Assembly: GCA_024234635.1 (NCBI GenBank) | Contig: JACKNX010000007.1 | Span: forward strand, 111,795-175,794 | From: Pseudomonadales bacterium | GTDB lineage: Bacteria > Pseudomonadota > Gammaproteobacteria > Pseudomonadales > Azotimanducaceae | Direction of reading: 5' to 3' | Length of the DNA stretch: 64,000 nucleotides | Part shown: in pieces, positions 27,852 to 37,126 of the stretch | Layout: the number at the start of each line of letters is the position of its first letter | Position numbering within the stretch: the first letter of the stretch is position 1 | The notes under the pieces: model-generated | What the model was told of the DNA's origin: nothing | What the model saw: only the letters and a program-made list of their open reading frames with translations | Database searches by the model: none | Made by a program: the position numbers and the translations under genes

Positions 27852-28712
27852 TCAGGTCTTCGTGTCGAAAGCCTCTGCGTCCAGCACAAAGACACCGTCG
27901 CCGCCATCTTCCAGGTCCACCCACACAAAAGGCAGCGCCGGGACAGATCGGCACAGCGCCGCGGCACTGGCACCGACTTCACCCACCAGGATCCCACCCG
28001 GGGCAAGGCGCGCCGGCGCGCCCGCGAGAATTCGCCGCATGAGGTCCAGGCCATCCCCGCCTCCATCCAGGGCGAGTACCGGTTCGTGCGCGTACTCCGG
28101 CGGCAACGCCGCCAGATCGACGGCATCCACATACGGTGGATTGGTGAGGATCATATCAAACCGCCCTTCCACGCCGTCGTAGAGGTCGGTTTCCAGGACC
28201 CGGACACGCGTTTCCAGGCCGTGCAGGGCTATGTTACGACGCGCCAGGGCCACGGCCGCCGGATCGATATCCGTCATCACGACCTCGCTGTCCGGAAAGG
28301 TGAGCGCGGTGGCAATGCCGATACAGCCGCCACCGCAGCAAAGGTCAAGCACCCGCGCCGGTGCCCGGCGCAGCCATGGGCGAAAGGCATGCGTGATCAG
28401 TTCGGCGATTGGCGAACGCGGCACGATCACACCGGGCTCGACCAGAAATTCGTATCCGGCGAACCACCAGCGACCCAGCAGATAGGGAAGCGGCACCCGT
28501 TCCACCACGCGTCGCTCCGCCAGGGCAAGCACTTTGCGTACCGCAGCTTCCGGCACGAGTGTGTGCAGCGATGCATCCTCATCGGGCAAGCCGGTCACAC
28601 CCAGCACGAGGGCCACCGCTTCGTCCCATTCGTTATCCGTACCGTGTCCGTAGAACAATTCCGCTCTTTCGAACTGTTCGCTCACCGATTGAATGAGGTC
28701 TCCCGCCCGCAT
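27852..28712 (-). CDS. prmB: Release factor / ribosomal protein uL3 glutamine N5-methyltransferase PrmB
   Basis: 286 residues from ATG 28712, with AGGAGA upstream. The SAM-binding motif is VLDLCCGGGCIGIATA and the target-glutamine motif is LTNPPYVD. The N-terminus (AGDLIQSVSEQFERAELFYG) and IVPRSPIAELI are characteristic of PrmB rather than PrmC. It methylates a glutamine of ribosomal protein uL3. The upstream open frame to 28958 is not used because it lacks family similarity. Confidence 0.94.
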   Translation of the reverse strand: MRAGDLIQSVSEQFERAELFYGHGTDNEWDEAVALVLGVTGLPDEDASLHTLVPEAAVRKVLALAERRVVERVPLPYLLGRWWFAGYEFLVEPGVIVPRSPIAELITHAFRPWLRRAPARVLDLCCGGGCIGIATALTFPDSEVVMTDIDPAAVALARRNIALHGLETRVRVLETDLYDGVEGRFDMILTNPPYVDAVDLAALPPEYAHEPVLALDGGGDGLDLMRRILAGAPARLAPGGILVGEVGASAAALCRSVPALPFVWVDLEDGGDGVFVLDAEAFDTKT

Positions 28713-28782
28713 CGTCAGACCGTCTCCTGAAATCCCGGTACCGTATCGCCAGCCGCGAATGGCCGGGACGAAAGGCGCGACG

Positions 28783-29676
28783 TTACTCCCGCATGCGCCG
28801 ATGAGGCAAGACGAGTTCGATGCGCCCCACGTGTTCTTCCCTGGGTAGCAGCGGGCCGGCGCCAAAAGCGACCAGTCGCGGGCCCTCGTCACTGACAAGC
28901 ACCTCCACTGCGCGTCGGGCGCAAGCCTCGGACTGCCGGATAACACCATCCACGTCACCGGGTGAATACAGGTGGCAGACGACGTACAACGTTTCCTCTC
29001 GCAGCGCCTTCAGCGCAGACCGGACCCCGGCAAGCGTCTCCAGCGCATTGCCTGGCAGGCTGCCATCCACGGCGGGACGCACACCGGTAAGGATGCCATG
29101 TCCGTTGGTGACAAGGCTCTCGACGAGTAGCCGCCCCTCGTCTACCGCCACGGGCGTATCCGTCAGCAGGAGCCGCACATGCACGTTGATGCGCCGGTTG
29201 CCACGCTGGATCACGTAGATGGACAACAGCCCGTCCGGATGCCGCCCCGCCAGATAGAACTGGTTGGCATCGGGTCCGTACAGACTCGACTGGCCAAACA
29301 CCATGTTCGCCCACTGCGCGCTGCGGCCACAGTCCAGGCCTGTGCAACTGAACAGAACGGAGGCGCGGGGTAACGCCTGGCGATAGTGCGCGATGACTTC
29401 ATTCAGCGGCGTGTCACGTGGCATCTCGTAGATGGCTTCCACTTCCAGTGCCGTGACCCGGACCTGCTCTCCCGCTTTGAGCTCGCGACGGATCTTTTCC
29501 ACCGAGGAAATGATGAACTGATGCGCACGCGGTTCCGCGTCAGCCTTGAATGTCACGATCTGTGCTTGTGGAAAGCGGGGAAAGTCGATCGGGTCACGCG
29601 AACCTGCGACATCCGCATGTCCGGTGAGGGGCAGGGAGACCAGCAGCCAGAGGCAGAACAACAGACGATCGATCAT
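28783..29676 (-). CDS. DUF4892 family exported protein
   Basis: 297 residues from ATG 29676 with a clear signal peptide (LFCLWLLVSLPLTGHA). The N-terminal domain matches DUF4892: DPIDFPRFPQAQIVTF, a tyrosine-proline segment IYEMPRDTPLNEVI, the CTGLDCGRSAQWAN motif with two cysteines, and LYGPDANQFYLAG. The C-terminal third (LYVVCHLYSPG to RIELVL) has the look of an OmpA-like or related periplasmic fold. Function is unknown. It is codirectional with htpG and prmB. Confidence 0.85.
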   Translation of the reverse strand: MIDRLLFCLWLLVSLPLTGHADVAGSRDPIDFPRFPQAQIVTFKADAEPRAHQFIISSVEKIRRELKAGEQVRVTALEVEAIYEMPRDTPLNEVIAHYRQALPRASVLFSCTGLDCGRSAQWANMVFGQSSLYGPDANQFYLAGRHPDGLLSIYVIQRGNRRINVHVRLLLTDTPVAVDEGRLLVESLVTNGHGILTGVRPAVDGSLPGNALETLAGVRSALKALREETLYVVCHLYSPGDVDGVIRQSEACARRAVEVLVSDEGPRLVAFGAGPLLPREEHVGRIELVLPHRRMRE

Positions 29677-29728
29677 CGCGACATGGTAGCAGGATGCCCT
29701 GGCAGGCTGCTGAACAAGCTGTCTGGCC

Positions 29729-29750
29729 GCCGGGTCGGGGACGACCCGGC
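29729..29750 (-). terminator. Strong hairpin downstream of htpG
   Basis: GCCGGGTCG and CGACCCGGC form a perfect 9-bp stem around a four-base loop. It lies about 160 bp past the htpG stop and upstream of the DUF4892 gene. No T-run follows on the minus strand, so it may be a weak or factor-assisted terminator, or an extragenic palindrome. Confidence 0.4.
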
Positions 29751-29910
29751 GTGCCGATCGCACGCACGAGCACGCCGCTGGCAGGGCATCAACGGCAGAC
29801 CGCAAGGCACTCAAATATGCCCGGGAGCGCTGTGAACCAACCCGCTCATGGCGTCCACCGCTGCCGGGACTGCCTGGTATCACGCACACGACAGGCAGGC
29901 CTCCCTGCGG

Positions 29911-31794
29911 TCATTCGCCCGACAGCAGATCCAGCAGCAACCCGTTGAGGCGATGCACATAGCCGGCCGCGTCCGCAGGCACTTCGCCCTCCGCCAGGCC
30001 GGCCTGATCGAACAGAACCAGCGTCAGGTCGCGGAACCGGTCCTCGTCAGCTTCCCGGTCCAGACGCTGGATGAGGGGATGCGTCGGGTTGTACTCGAAG
30101 ATGGGCTTCGATTCCGGCATGGCCTGTCCGGTCGCGGCGAAGATGCGTCGCATCTGCGCACCCATGGCAAACTGGCCCAGCACCAGACAGGCCGGCGAAC
30201 GCGACAGACGATGCGACACCCGTACTTCTTCCACCTGCTCGCCCAGTACCTTGGCGATTCGCTCGGACAGTGCCGCGGTTTCCGCGTTGTCTTCCTCCTT
30301 CTCCTTCTTCTCGCCGGGCAGATCCAGGTCCGCTCGCATGGCATCCTGGAATTTGACGTCCTTGTATTCGGTGAGGCTGCTCATCAGCCACTCATCGATG
30401 CGATCGTGCATGAGCAGCACTTCGATACCCTGCTCCTTGAGCACCTCCAGATGTGGTGAATTGGCCGCGTGCTGGTACGACTCCGCCACCACGTAGTAGA
30501 TCTTGTCCTGCCCTTCCACCCGCCGCTCGAGGTAGGCATCCAGCCCCACGCTTTTCTTCTCTCCTTCGCCGCGGGTGGAGGCAAACCGCAACAGGCCCGC
30601 CAGCGTTTCGCGGTTGGCGAAGTCCTCGCCGGCGCCCTCCTTGAGGACCTCACCGAACTCATCCCAGAACTCCTGGTACTTCTCTGGCTCTTTCTCGGCC
30701 ATCGTGCCGAGCATGGTGAGCACGCGTTTGGTGAGCGCATTCTTGATGGTGGTGACCCGCTCGTCCTGCTGCAGGATCTCGCGTGACACGTTCAGCGGCA
30801 GGTCGTTGGAGTCCACGACGCCTTTGACGAAACGCAGATACAGCGGCAGGAACTGTTCCGCCTCGTCCATGATGAACACGCGCTGCACGTAGAGCTTGAG
30901 CCCCCGGGGCGCTTCCCGATTCCACAGGTCAAACGGCGCACGCTTGGGCAGGTACAGCAGGCTGGTGTACTCCAGCTTGCCTTCCACCCGGTTGTGACTC
31001 CAGCCGAGCGGTTCCTCGAAGTCATGGCTGACGTGTTTGTAAAACTCCCTGTATTCATCGTCCGTCACGTCCGAGCGGGAGCGCGTCCACAGGGCCTTGG
31101 CCTGGTTCACCACCTCGAATTCCGGCGTCTTGTCCTTGTCGTCGTCGCCGTATTTCTCCTCCAGCATGCGCACCGGTACCGCAATGTGATCCGAGTACCG
31201 GCGCACGATGGACCGCAGGCGATAGCCGTCGGCAAAGTCCTTCGCGTCGGCTTTCAGGTGCAGGATGACATCAGTGCCCCGCCCCGCCCGCTCAGCGGCT
31301 TCCACCGAAAACTGGTCTTCGCCCGTCGAACGCCAGCGCACGGCATCCGCCTGTCCGGCGGCGCGCGTGACCACCTCCACCTCGTCGGCGACGATGAAGG
31401 CGCTGTAGAAACCGACCCCGAACTGCCCGATCAGCGCAGTGTCCTTCTTCTGGTCACCCGTCAGTCGGGAAATGAATTCCGCCGTACCCGACTTGGCGAT
31501 GGTGCCCAGATGATCGATCACCTCCTGCCGGGTCATGCCGATGCCATTGTCGCTGAGCGTGAGTGTGCCGGCCCCGGCATCGAAAGTGACGTCGATATGG
31601 AAGTCGCTGTCATCCGCCAGCAGTTCCGGACTGCCGATGGCCTGGAAGCGCAACTTGTCGATGGCGTCCGAGGCATTGGATATCAGTTCCCGCAGGAAAA
31701 TCTCCCGGTTGGAGTACAGGGAGTGGATCATCAGTTTCAGCAGTTGTTTGGCTTCGGTCTGGAATCCGAAGGTTTCCGGGGCGGCATCGGCCAT
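29911..31794 (-). CDS. htpG: Chaperone protein HtpG (Hsp90)
   Basis: 627 residues from ATG 31794, preceded by GGAAGGA. The GHKL ATPase motifs are intact: LRELISNASDAIDKLRF, LSDNGIGMT and GQFGVGFYSAF. The middle domain (RGLKLYVQRVFIMDEAEQ) and C-terminal dimerisation region are present. It is the bacterial Hsp90, helping to fold or protect client proteins under stress. No heat-shock promoter was identified with confidence in the 185 bp before it. Confidence 0.98.
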   Translation of the reverse strand: MADAAPETFGFQTEAKQLLKLMIHSLYSNREIFLRELISNASDAIDKLRFQAIGSPELLADDSDFHIDVTFDAGAGTLTLSDNGIGMTRQEVIDHLGTIAKSGTAEFISRLTGDQKKDTALIGQFGVGFYSAFIVADEVEVVTRAAGQADAVRWRSTGEDQFSVEAAERAGRGTDVILHLKADAKDFADGYRLRSIVRRYSDHIAVPVRMLEEKYGDDDKDKTPEFEVVNQAKALWTRSRSDVTDDEYREFYKHVSHDFEEPLGWSHNRVEGKLEYTSLLYLPKRAPFDLWNREAPRGLKLYVQRVFIMDEAEQFLPLYLRFVKGVVDSNDLPLNVSREILQQDERVTTIKNALTKRVLTMLGTMAEKEPEKYQEFWDEFGEVLKEGAGEDFANRETLAGLLRFASTRGEGEKKSVGLDAYLERRVEGQDKIYYVVAESYQHAANSPHLEVLKEQGIEVLLMHDRIDEWLMSSLTEYKDVKFQDAMRADLDLPGEKKEKEEDNAETAALSERIAKVLGEQVEEVRVSHRLSRSPACLVLGQFAMGAQMRRIFAATGQAMPESKPIFEYNPTHPLIQRLDREADEDRFRDLTLVLFDQAGLAEGEVPADAAGYVHRLNGLLLDLLSGE

Positions 31795-31979
31795 GGGTGT
31801 TCCTTCCATCGGTCGGTAGTGACAGTGTTCGTGCGCGGCTGGCGTGCCGACGCGGTTTCAGGGGACGGATGTGGGGACGGACTGCGGATTTTCAAGCGCC
31901 GATGGCACTCGCCGCCCAACTTGCCCGCAATCCCCCGCAACGATTACCTTCCAGGCACGGAACCATCGGAGCATTCCAC

Positions 31980-33683
31980 GTGACACTCACCAGCGCGCAA
32001 TGCAGCGGGCCAACTGCCCCACTACTCACCACCACCATCGGCCGGCACCTGGACGCCGTCGCGGCGCGGGACCCGTCGCACCCCGCACTGATCATGCCGC
32101 ACCAGGCCATTCGCTGGACGTACGGCGAATTCGTGCACGAAGTGGAGCGTCTGGCCACCGGCCTGCTGGCGCTGGGTATCGCGCCGGGCGACCGCGTGGG
32201 CATCTGGGCACCCAACCGCTACGAATGGGTGCTCACCCAGTTTGCGACGGCAAAGATCGGCGCCATCATGGTCTGCATCAATCCCGCCTACCGTCTGTAC
32301 GAGCTGGAATACGCGCTCAACAAGGTGGCGTGCAAAGCCATCGTCACCGCGGAGGCATTCAAAACCAGCCAGTACCTGCAGATGCTGCAGGAACTCGCTC
32401 CCGAGTTGGCAACCTGCCAACCCGGCAGGTTGCGGGCGACGCGCCTGCCGCACCTGACCACAGTAATCCGCATGGGCGAGACGGTATCGGCCGGCATGTT
32501 CAATTTCGCGGATGTATGCGCCATGGGCGGATCTGCGCAGTACGAGCAACTACGCGCGCTGGCGGACCAGCTCGACCCGGCCAGCCCCATCAACATCCAG
32601 TTCACCAGCGGCACCACGGGTATGCCCAAGGGCGCCACGCTCACCCACACGAACATCCTGAACAACGCCTACTACGCCGGGCAGAGCATGCGTTTCACGC
32701 ACCGGGACATCCTGTGCGTGCCGGTACCGATGTATCACTGCTTCGGCATGGTGCTCGGCACCCTGCTGTGCGTCGCCCATGGTGCGACCATGGTGCTGCC
32801 GTGCGAAGCCTTCGAACCGCTGGCTGTCCTGGAGGCCGTGCAGAACGAGCGCTGCACCGCGCTGCACGGCGTGCCGACGATGTTCATCGCCGAACTGGAT
32901 TCACCGCAGTTCCGCGAGTTCGACCTGTCCAGCCTGCGCACGGGCATCATCGCCGGCTCCACCTGCCCCATCGAACTGATGAAGCGGCTCATCAACGAAA
33001 TGGAACTTACGGAAATCGTCATCGGCTATGGGCAGACAGAATGCAGCCCCATCGATTCCATGACCGCCATCGAGGATCCGCTGGAGGCGCGTGTGACTAC
33101 GGTCGGCCGGCCACATACCAACTGGGAGATGAAGATCGCGCGGGAAGATGGCACGGTCGCGGGCATAGGCGAAACCGGTGAAGTCTGCGCACGCGGCTAT
33201 GGCGTGATGCAGGGGTATTGGGACGATGCCGAGCGGACGGCGCAGACCATCGATACCGAAGGCTGGCTGCACTCCGGCGATCTCGGTGAAATGGATGCAA
33301 ACGGCTACGTGAAGATCACCGGCCGCATCAAGGACATGATCATCCGCGGCGGCGAGAACGTCTACCCGCGCGAGGTGGAGGAGTTTCTTTACACGCATCC
33401 GGATATCCAGGAGGTGCAGGTCTTCGGCGTACCCGATGCGAAGTACGGCGAACAGGTGGCGGCCTGGGTGCAACCGCGCGCGGGAGCTTCGCTGTCAGCC
33501 GAGAGCGTGCAGGCGTTCTGTCAGGGTCAGATCACGCACTTCAAGATTCCGAAGTACATCAAGCTGGTCAATGAGTTTCCGATGACAGTGACCGGCAAAA
33601 TGCAGAAATTTCTGATGCGCGAAGCCTACGCAAACGAATTGGGGCTCACGCCGGATGCCTCAGTCGCCGCCGCCGATGGCTGA
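31980..33683 (+). CDS. AMP-binding acyl-CoA synthetase
   Basis: 567 residues from GTG 31980, which has GGAG eight bases upstream; a longer in-frame extension to 31797 overlaps the htpG start and is not needed. Adenylation motifs are complete: FTSGTTGMPKGATLTH, GYGQTECSP, GWLHSGDLGE, DMIIRGGENVYPREVE and the final lysine in TVTGKMQKF. The RTGIIAGSTCPIELMKRL stretch resembles the ACSF2/medium-chain acyl-CoA synthetase group. It activates a carboxylic acid as AMP ester and then CoA or carrier-protein thioester. Its last 24 bp overlap the convergent hydrolase gene. Partnership with the ACP cluster is inferred. Confidence 0.92.
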   Translation: MTLTSAQCSGPTAPLLTTTIGRHLDAVAARDPSHPALIMPHQAIRWTYGEFVHEVERLATGLLALGIAPGDRVGIWAPNRYEWVLTQFATAKIGAIMVCINPAYRLYELEYALNKVACKAIVTAEAFKTSQYLQMLQELAPELATCQPGRLRATRLPHLTTVIRMGETVSAGMFNFADVCAMGGSAQYEQLRALADQLDPASPINIQFTSGTTGMPKGATLTHTNILNNAYYAGQSMRFTHRDILCVPVPMYHCFGMVLGTLLCVAHGATMVLPCEAFEPLAVLEAVQNERCTALHGVPTMFIAELDSPQFREFDLSSLRTGIIAGSTCPIELMKRLINEMELTEIVIGYGQTECSPIDSMTAIEDPLEARVTTVGRPHTNWEMKIAREDGTVAGIGETGEVCARGYGVMQGYWDDAERTAQTIDTEGWLHSGDLGEMDANGYVKITGRIKDMIIRGGENVYPREVEEFLYTHPDIQEVQVFGVPDAKYGEQVAAWVQPRAGASLSAESVQAFCQGQITHFKIPKYIKLVNEFPMTVTGKMQKFLMREAYANELGLTPDASVAAADG

Positions 33684-35510
33684 TTGGACGACCGGTGTCC
33701 CGGCCAGACCGCAAGGGCCCGGCCTATCTGCCAGCCGTTCGCACCGTGCAGCGGCATCGACACAGTCCAACACAAGCCTGTGCACGAGCTTTGCCTGGCT
33801 GGCGGCGGAAGAGAACGTGTGATCCGCGTCCGCAAAGTCGGTGACCGGGAGCTGTCCCGCATCAATCATCCGCTGCACGCCGACCCCGCCCACGCTGCGC
33901 AGAATGTCGGCTGCGGGATCGCCCTGCGCCGTATAGATCCTGAGCGTTCGGCCGGCATCCAGAACACGCCGGATCTCACGAGCCAGCGGTGTGCCGTAAA
34001 TTCCCGCATGCTCCGCCAGCCGCCGCGCCGCGCTGCCGAACTTCATCGCCGCCCGTTGCACCGTGGTAGCGACGGCATACCCGATGCTGACGTCACCACG
34101 GATCAGCCTGTGCCACTTGGAGCCACTGGCGAGCTTCTCCGTGTACGCCGCGGCACGCGACTCGACGCGCGCGGCGTTCAGACAGTCGTTCTCCACCAGC
34201 GTTTCGTCCCAGGCCCAGACGGCGGGATTGATGAGCAGCGCGCCAGCGATCTCATGCGCCGACCCGTCGGATACCGAGCGGCACAGCGCACGGAACCCGG
34301 TGTATGCGCCTGAACACATGCCAACCGCCAGAAAGCGCGTAAAACCATGCACGCTGGCGAGATAGTTGAGCACTTCGGACACGTCCGTCATCGCGCCGCG
34401 CGGATACGGCTGATCCGCGTTCGACGGTACGCCGGAAACGCTGTCACCGAGGTTGGCGAGATCGAATCGCAACGCTGCGATCCCCTGCCCCGCCAACGCA
34501 CGCGCCAGCGCGACATGCAAATTACAGGGACCAACGTGGTGCCCGCCGCCGGTATTCGGAATGACCACCACCAGATCCGCATGCCGGCCCGCTAGCGCGG
34601 GTTCCGTCAGGATGCCGAACAATCCGTTCGCGCCAATTTGACATAACGTCTCCCGCACGCCGTCCGGCGTACACATGGCGTGGTCGGTTGTAGTGTCCGA
34701 AGACTGAACCACTGCTGTCGGTGTGGCTGTCAGCGTGTTGCGGACATGCGGCGTTTGCGAAAGTTGACCGGCAAGCGCACGCAGCCCGGCCTCCGGAATC
34801 AGCGAGTTCATGGACTGGCGCATCATGCCCAGGTATCGGGTATGCGCCGTAATCACCAGGTCAATACCGTGCGGTGCCAGCCAGGCGCGCACCTCCTCCG
34901 CCTGTGGTGCATCGTCACGGTCGAACAGCAGTACGCGTCGGGCCCGTGGTACGGTCTGCGTGAGGCGCATCGCCCCGATCAGGTGCTGCGCCGAGCCGTC
35001 CATTACCAGCCCCCCGCAATCAAGCAGGCCACTCGCCTTCAGGTAGGACGACGCCTGGCCAACGAGCTGGCAGTCACGCAGAAAGCGGGCCCCGCGCAGA
35101 CAGGGCGCCCAGAGTAACAGCGTATCCACTGCGTGCTGCTCCGCGTACAAGGCGGCAACGCTGGCGCCGAGCCGGAGTCCGCCAACGCTCAATGTGTGGC
35201 ATCCAGTTCGCTCCCGCAGCCAGTCGGCAACATCGGTAACGTTACGCACCCAGACATCGAGCAGGTTGTGGTCACCCGGCAGGGTCGTTGAGTTACCTAC
35301 CCCCTGCAGGGAGAAACGCACTGTCGGGTATCCGGCGAGTGACAGATGCTCGCAAAGCCGCCGTACCGAACTCTGCGAGTGGGTAAATTCATGACCGACC
35401 GGCGACACGATCACCACACCCATGGCCTTGGCAGGGCCGGCCGGCTGGTGCAGGGTGGCGTGCAGCCAGGAATTACCCGAAGCGATCCAGACGGGTATTC
35501 CGGAACTCAT
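33660..35510 (-). CDS. Tandem alpha/beta-hydrolase fusion protein
   Basis: 616 residues from ATG 35510, overlapping the FkbH stop as ATGA. Two alpha/beta-hydrolase-like halves are visible. The first (about 1-260) has VVIVSPVGHEFTHSQ and an elbow GLRLG (111-115), with arginine where serine is usual. The second (about 285-600) has VVVIPNTGGGHHVGPCN, FDLANLGDS and an elbow GMCSG (397-401), with cysteine at the nucleophile position. Each half resembles exosortase-associated or acyl-carrier-linked hydrolases. Acting on acyl-ACP or glyceryl-ACP is a reasonable guess from context. No signal peptide; cytoplasmic. Confidence 0.8.
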   Translation of the reverse strand: MSSGIPVWIASGNSWLHATLHQPAGPAKAMGVVIVSPVGHEFTHSQSSVRRLCEHLSLAGYPTVRFSLQGVGNSTTLPGDHNLLDVWVRNVTDVADWLRERTGCHTLSVGGLRLGASVAALYAEQHAVDTLLLWAPCLRGARFLRDCQLVGQASSYLKASGLLDCGGLVMDGSAQHLIGAMRLTQTVPRARRVLLFDRDDAPQAEEVRAWLAPHGIDLVITAHTRYLGMMRQSMNSLIPEAGLRALAGQLSQTPHVRNTLTATPTAVVQSSDTTTDHAMCTPDGVRETLCQIGANGLFGILTEPALAGRHADLVVVIPNTGGGHHVGPCNLHVALARALAGQGIAALRFDLANLGDSVSGVPSNADQPYPRGAMTDVSEVLNYLASVHGFTRFLAVGMCSGAYTGFRALCRSVSDGSAHEIAGALLINPAVWAWDETLVENDCLNAARVESRAAAYTEKLASGSKWHRLIRGDVSIGYAVATTVQRAAMKFGSAARRLAEHAGIYGTPLAREIRRVLDAGRTLRIYTAQGDPAADILRSVGGVGVQRMIDAGQLPVTDFADADHTFSSAASQAKLVHRLVLDCVDAAARCERLADRPGPCGLAGTPVVQSAIGGGD

Positions 35511-37126
35511 GGTTTGACGACCCGGAACAATGCCCGGGCATCGTCGCCCGCCCGCTCGATCGCCTGGCGTGCACACCCGAATATACCGTCCCCGATCTCC
35601 CCATCTGTCGCCAGACTGGCCAGAAAGCGCCTGACGGGCTCGTTGCGCGGTGTCCGGCGATAGCTGAAACGGAGTGCGTCCACATCCAACAAATCACACA
35701 ACACACCAAGGAAGGCGTACTCGACCCGACGCTGGAAAACACGGCAGGACAGCACAAAGTTACGCACATGACCCTCACGGGAAACCAGACAGGCGAGAAT
35801 TTCACCATGTTCGCCGAACCGGTCCCGCAGTACCGCGGTAAACAACCGGTCACCCGCCGCGACGCGTTCGTCGAGAGCGGTCCCATCGATGCGCTCACCG
35901 TTCAGGTTGAACTGGTTGGTCTTGTTGATGAGCTGCAGGGCACGCGCACGTTCCGTCGCTGCCGGCTCCCGGATCATCAGTTCCATTGCCTGTTCGCGGA
36001 GGAAATGCGTGAGATCCGCACCTCGCGCCGTATTCGGCGCCATGCCCGACAGTGTCGTTCGATACAGTTGCGAACGCTGGCGATCCTCCGCGGTCACGGT
36101 TGCACGGGAAAAGAGGCGCGCCAGCGTCTCGCACAGGTCCGGCAGCTCATTGGCGGAGGGCGGATACCGAAGCGTAGTCACCTCCGGCAGCCGTGATTGC
36201 ACTTCATGCAGTTCCACCGGGTTGTCATCGACGAACACAAAGCTGTCCAGGCCGAGATTGAGTTGTCTCGCAATCTGTTCGATCTGTGCCGACTTGGCGT
36301 CGTAGGACGCCACCACGGCAACAAAATCTTCCGGCTGCAGGAGCATGTCCCGATGCGCAAGCCCGCTTTCCGCGAGGTGGGCATCGTTGCGGCTGACAGC
36401 CACCAGCACGGCACCAGTATTCCTGAGATGGCGCAGCACACTTTGGTACACGAAGTGCGGGAAGCCCCGGCCCTCCGGCGCGCACTGGATGGCACTGCCA
36501 TCCTCCCCGATCACACCATGCCAGAGAACGTTGTCCAGATCGGTGACGAGCACCTTTTTCGGCGTCGGCGCCGGCAGCGTCAGGGCAACGATCTGTTCAG
36601 CCACCGACGCCAGTTGCCGGCTCACCAGTACGCTTCCGGTGGCCAGATAGGCATCCAGCGCAAAACAGGATTCCGGCAGAACCGCGCCGAGCCGCGCACC
36701 GGCAGCACACAGCCGGTGGCGAATGGCCAGATTGGTGGCATGACAGTGATGCCAGGGCGGAATGGGCACATCCAGGTACACCGAGATACCGGGCAGGCCG
36801 ACAAGCCGGGACTCCAGTTCGGCAATACGCTTGAAGGCTTCGTCCTCACTAGCGACGTTTGTGCCGAGCCCGGTGCGCCAGTCCAGTTCGGGCAGGAAGT
36901 CCCAGGGCAGCAGCACGCGAACGTCCGTTGCCCGGTGCTCGGCGTCCATGAGATGTTGACGCATGGTGCCGAACGGCAGCTCCCGCGCGCGTTGCGGATG
37001 GCCCGCCTTCACGCGGTACGCGGCGAGAAAAAGGCCGAGGCTGGGCAGCGAAGCGTTGCAGGCGAGCAGAAATTCGGGCGCCTCTGCGGCATCACCTGCA
37101 AGCTGCTGTGCTTCGAGGAATTTCAC
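35507..37126 (-). CDS. FkbH-like HAD-superfamily glyceryl-ACP-forming enzyme
   Basis: 539 residues. An N-terminal domain of about 180 residues is followed by a HAD phosphatase domain with motif KVLVTDLDNVLWHGVIGEDG (DLDNV at 196-200) and FVFVDDNPVELHEV. A C-terminal acyltransferase-like part contains INKTNQFNLN, FGEHGEILACL and FVLSCRVFQRRVEYAFL. Characterised FkbH proteins dephosphorylate 1,3-bisphosphoglycerate and place the glyceryl group on an acyl carrier protein. The start overlaps the ACP stop by 4 bp, giving exactly that partner. No ketosynthase or polyketide genes are nearby, so the final product is unknown. Confidence 0.9.
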   Translation of the reverse strand: MKFLEAQQLAGDAAEAPEFLLACNASLPSLGLFLAAYRVKAGHPQRARELPFGTMRQHLMDAEHRATDVRVLLPWDFLPELDWRTGLGTNVASEDEAFKRIAELESRLVGLPGISVYLDVPIPPWHHCHATNLAIRHRLCAAGARLGAVLPESCFALDAYLATGSVLVSRQLASVAEQIVALTLPAPTPKKVLVTDLDNVLWHGVIGEDGSAIQCAPEGRGFPHFVYQSVLRHLRNTGAVLVAVSRNDAHLAESGLAHRDMLLQPEDFVAVVASYDAKSAQIEQIARQLNLGLDSFVFVDDNPVELHEVQSRLPEVTTLRYPPSANELPDLCETLARLFSRATVTAEDRQRSQLYRTTLSGMAPNTARGADLTHFLREQAMELMIREPAATERARALQLINKTNQFNLNGERIDGTALDERVAAGDRLFTAVLRDRFGEHGEILACLVSREGHVRNFVLSCRVFQRRVEYAFLGVLCDLLDVDALRFSYRRTPRNEPVRRFLASLATDGEIGDGIFGCARQAIERAGDDARALFRVVKP

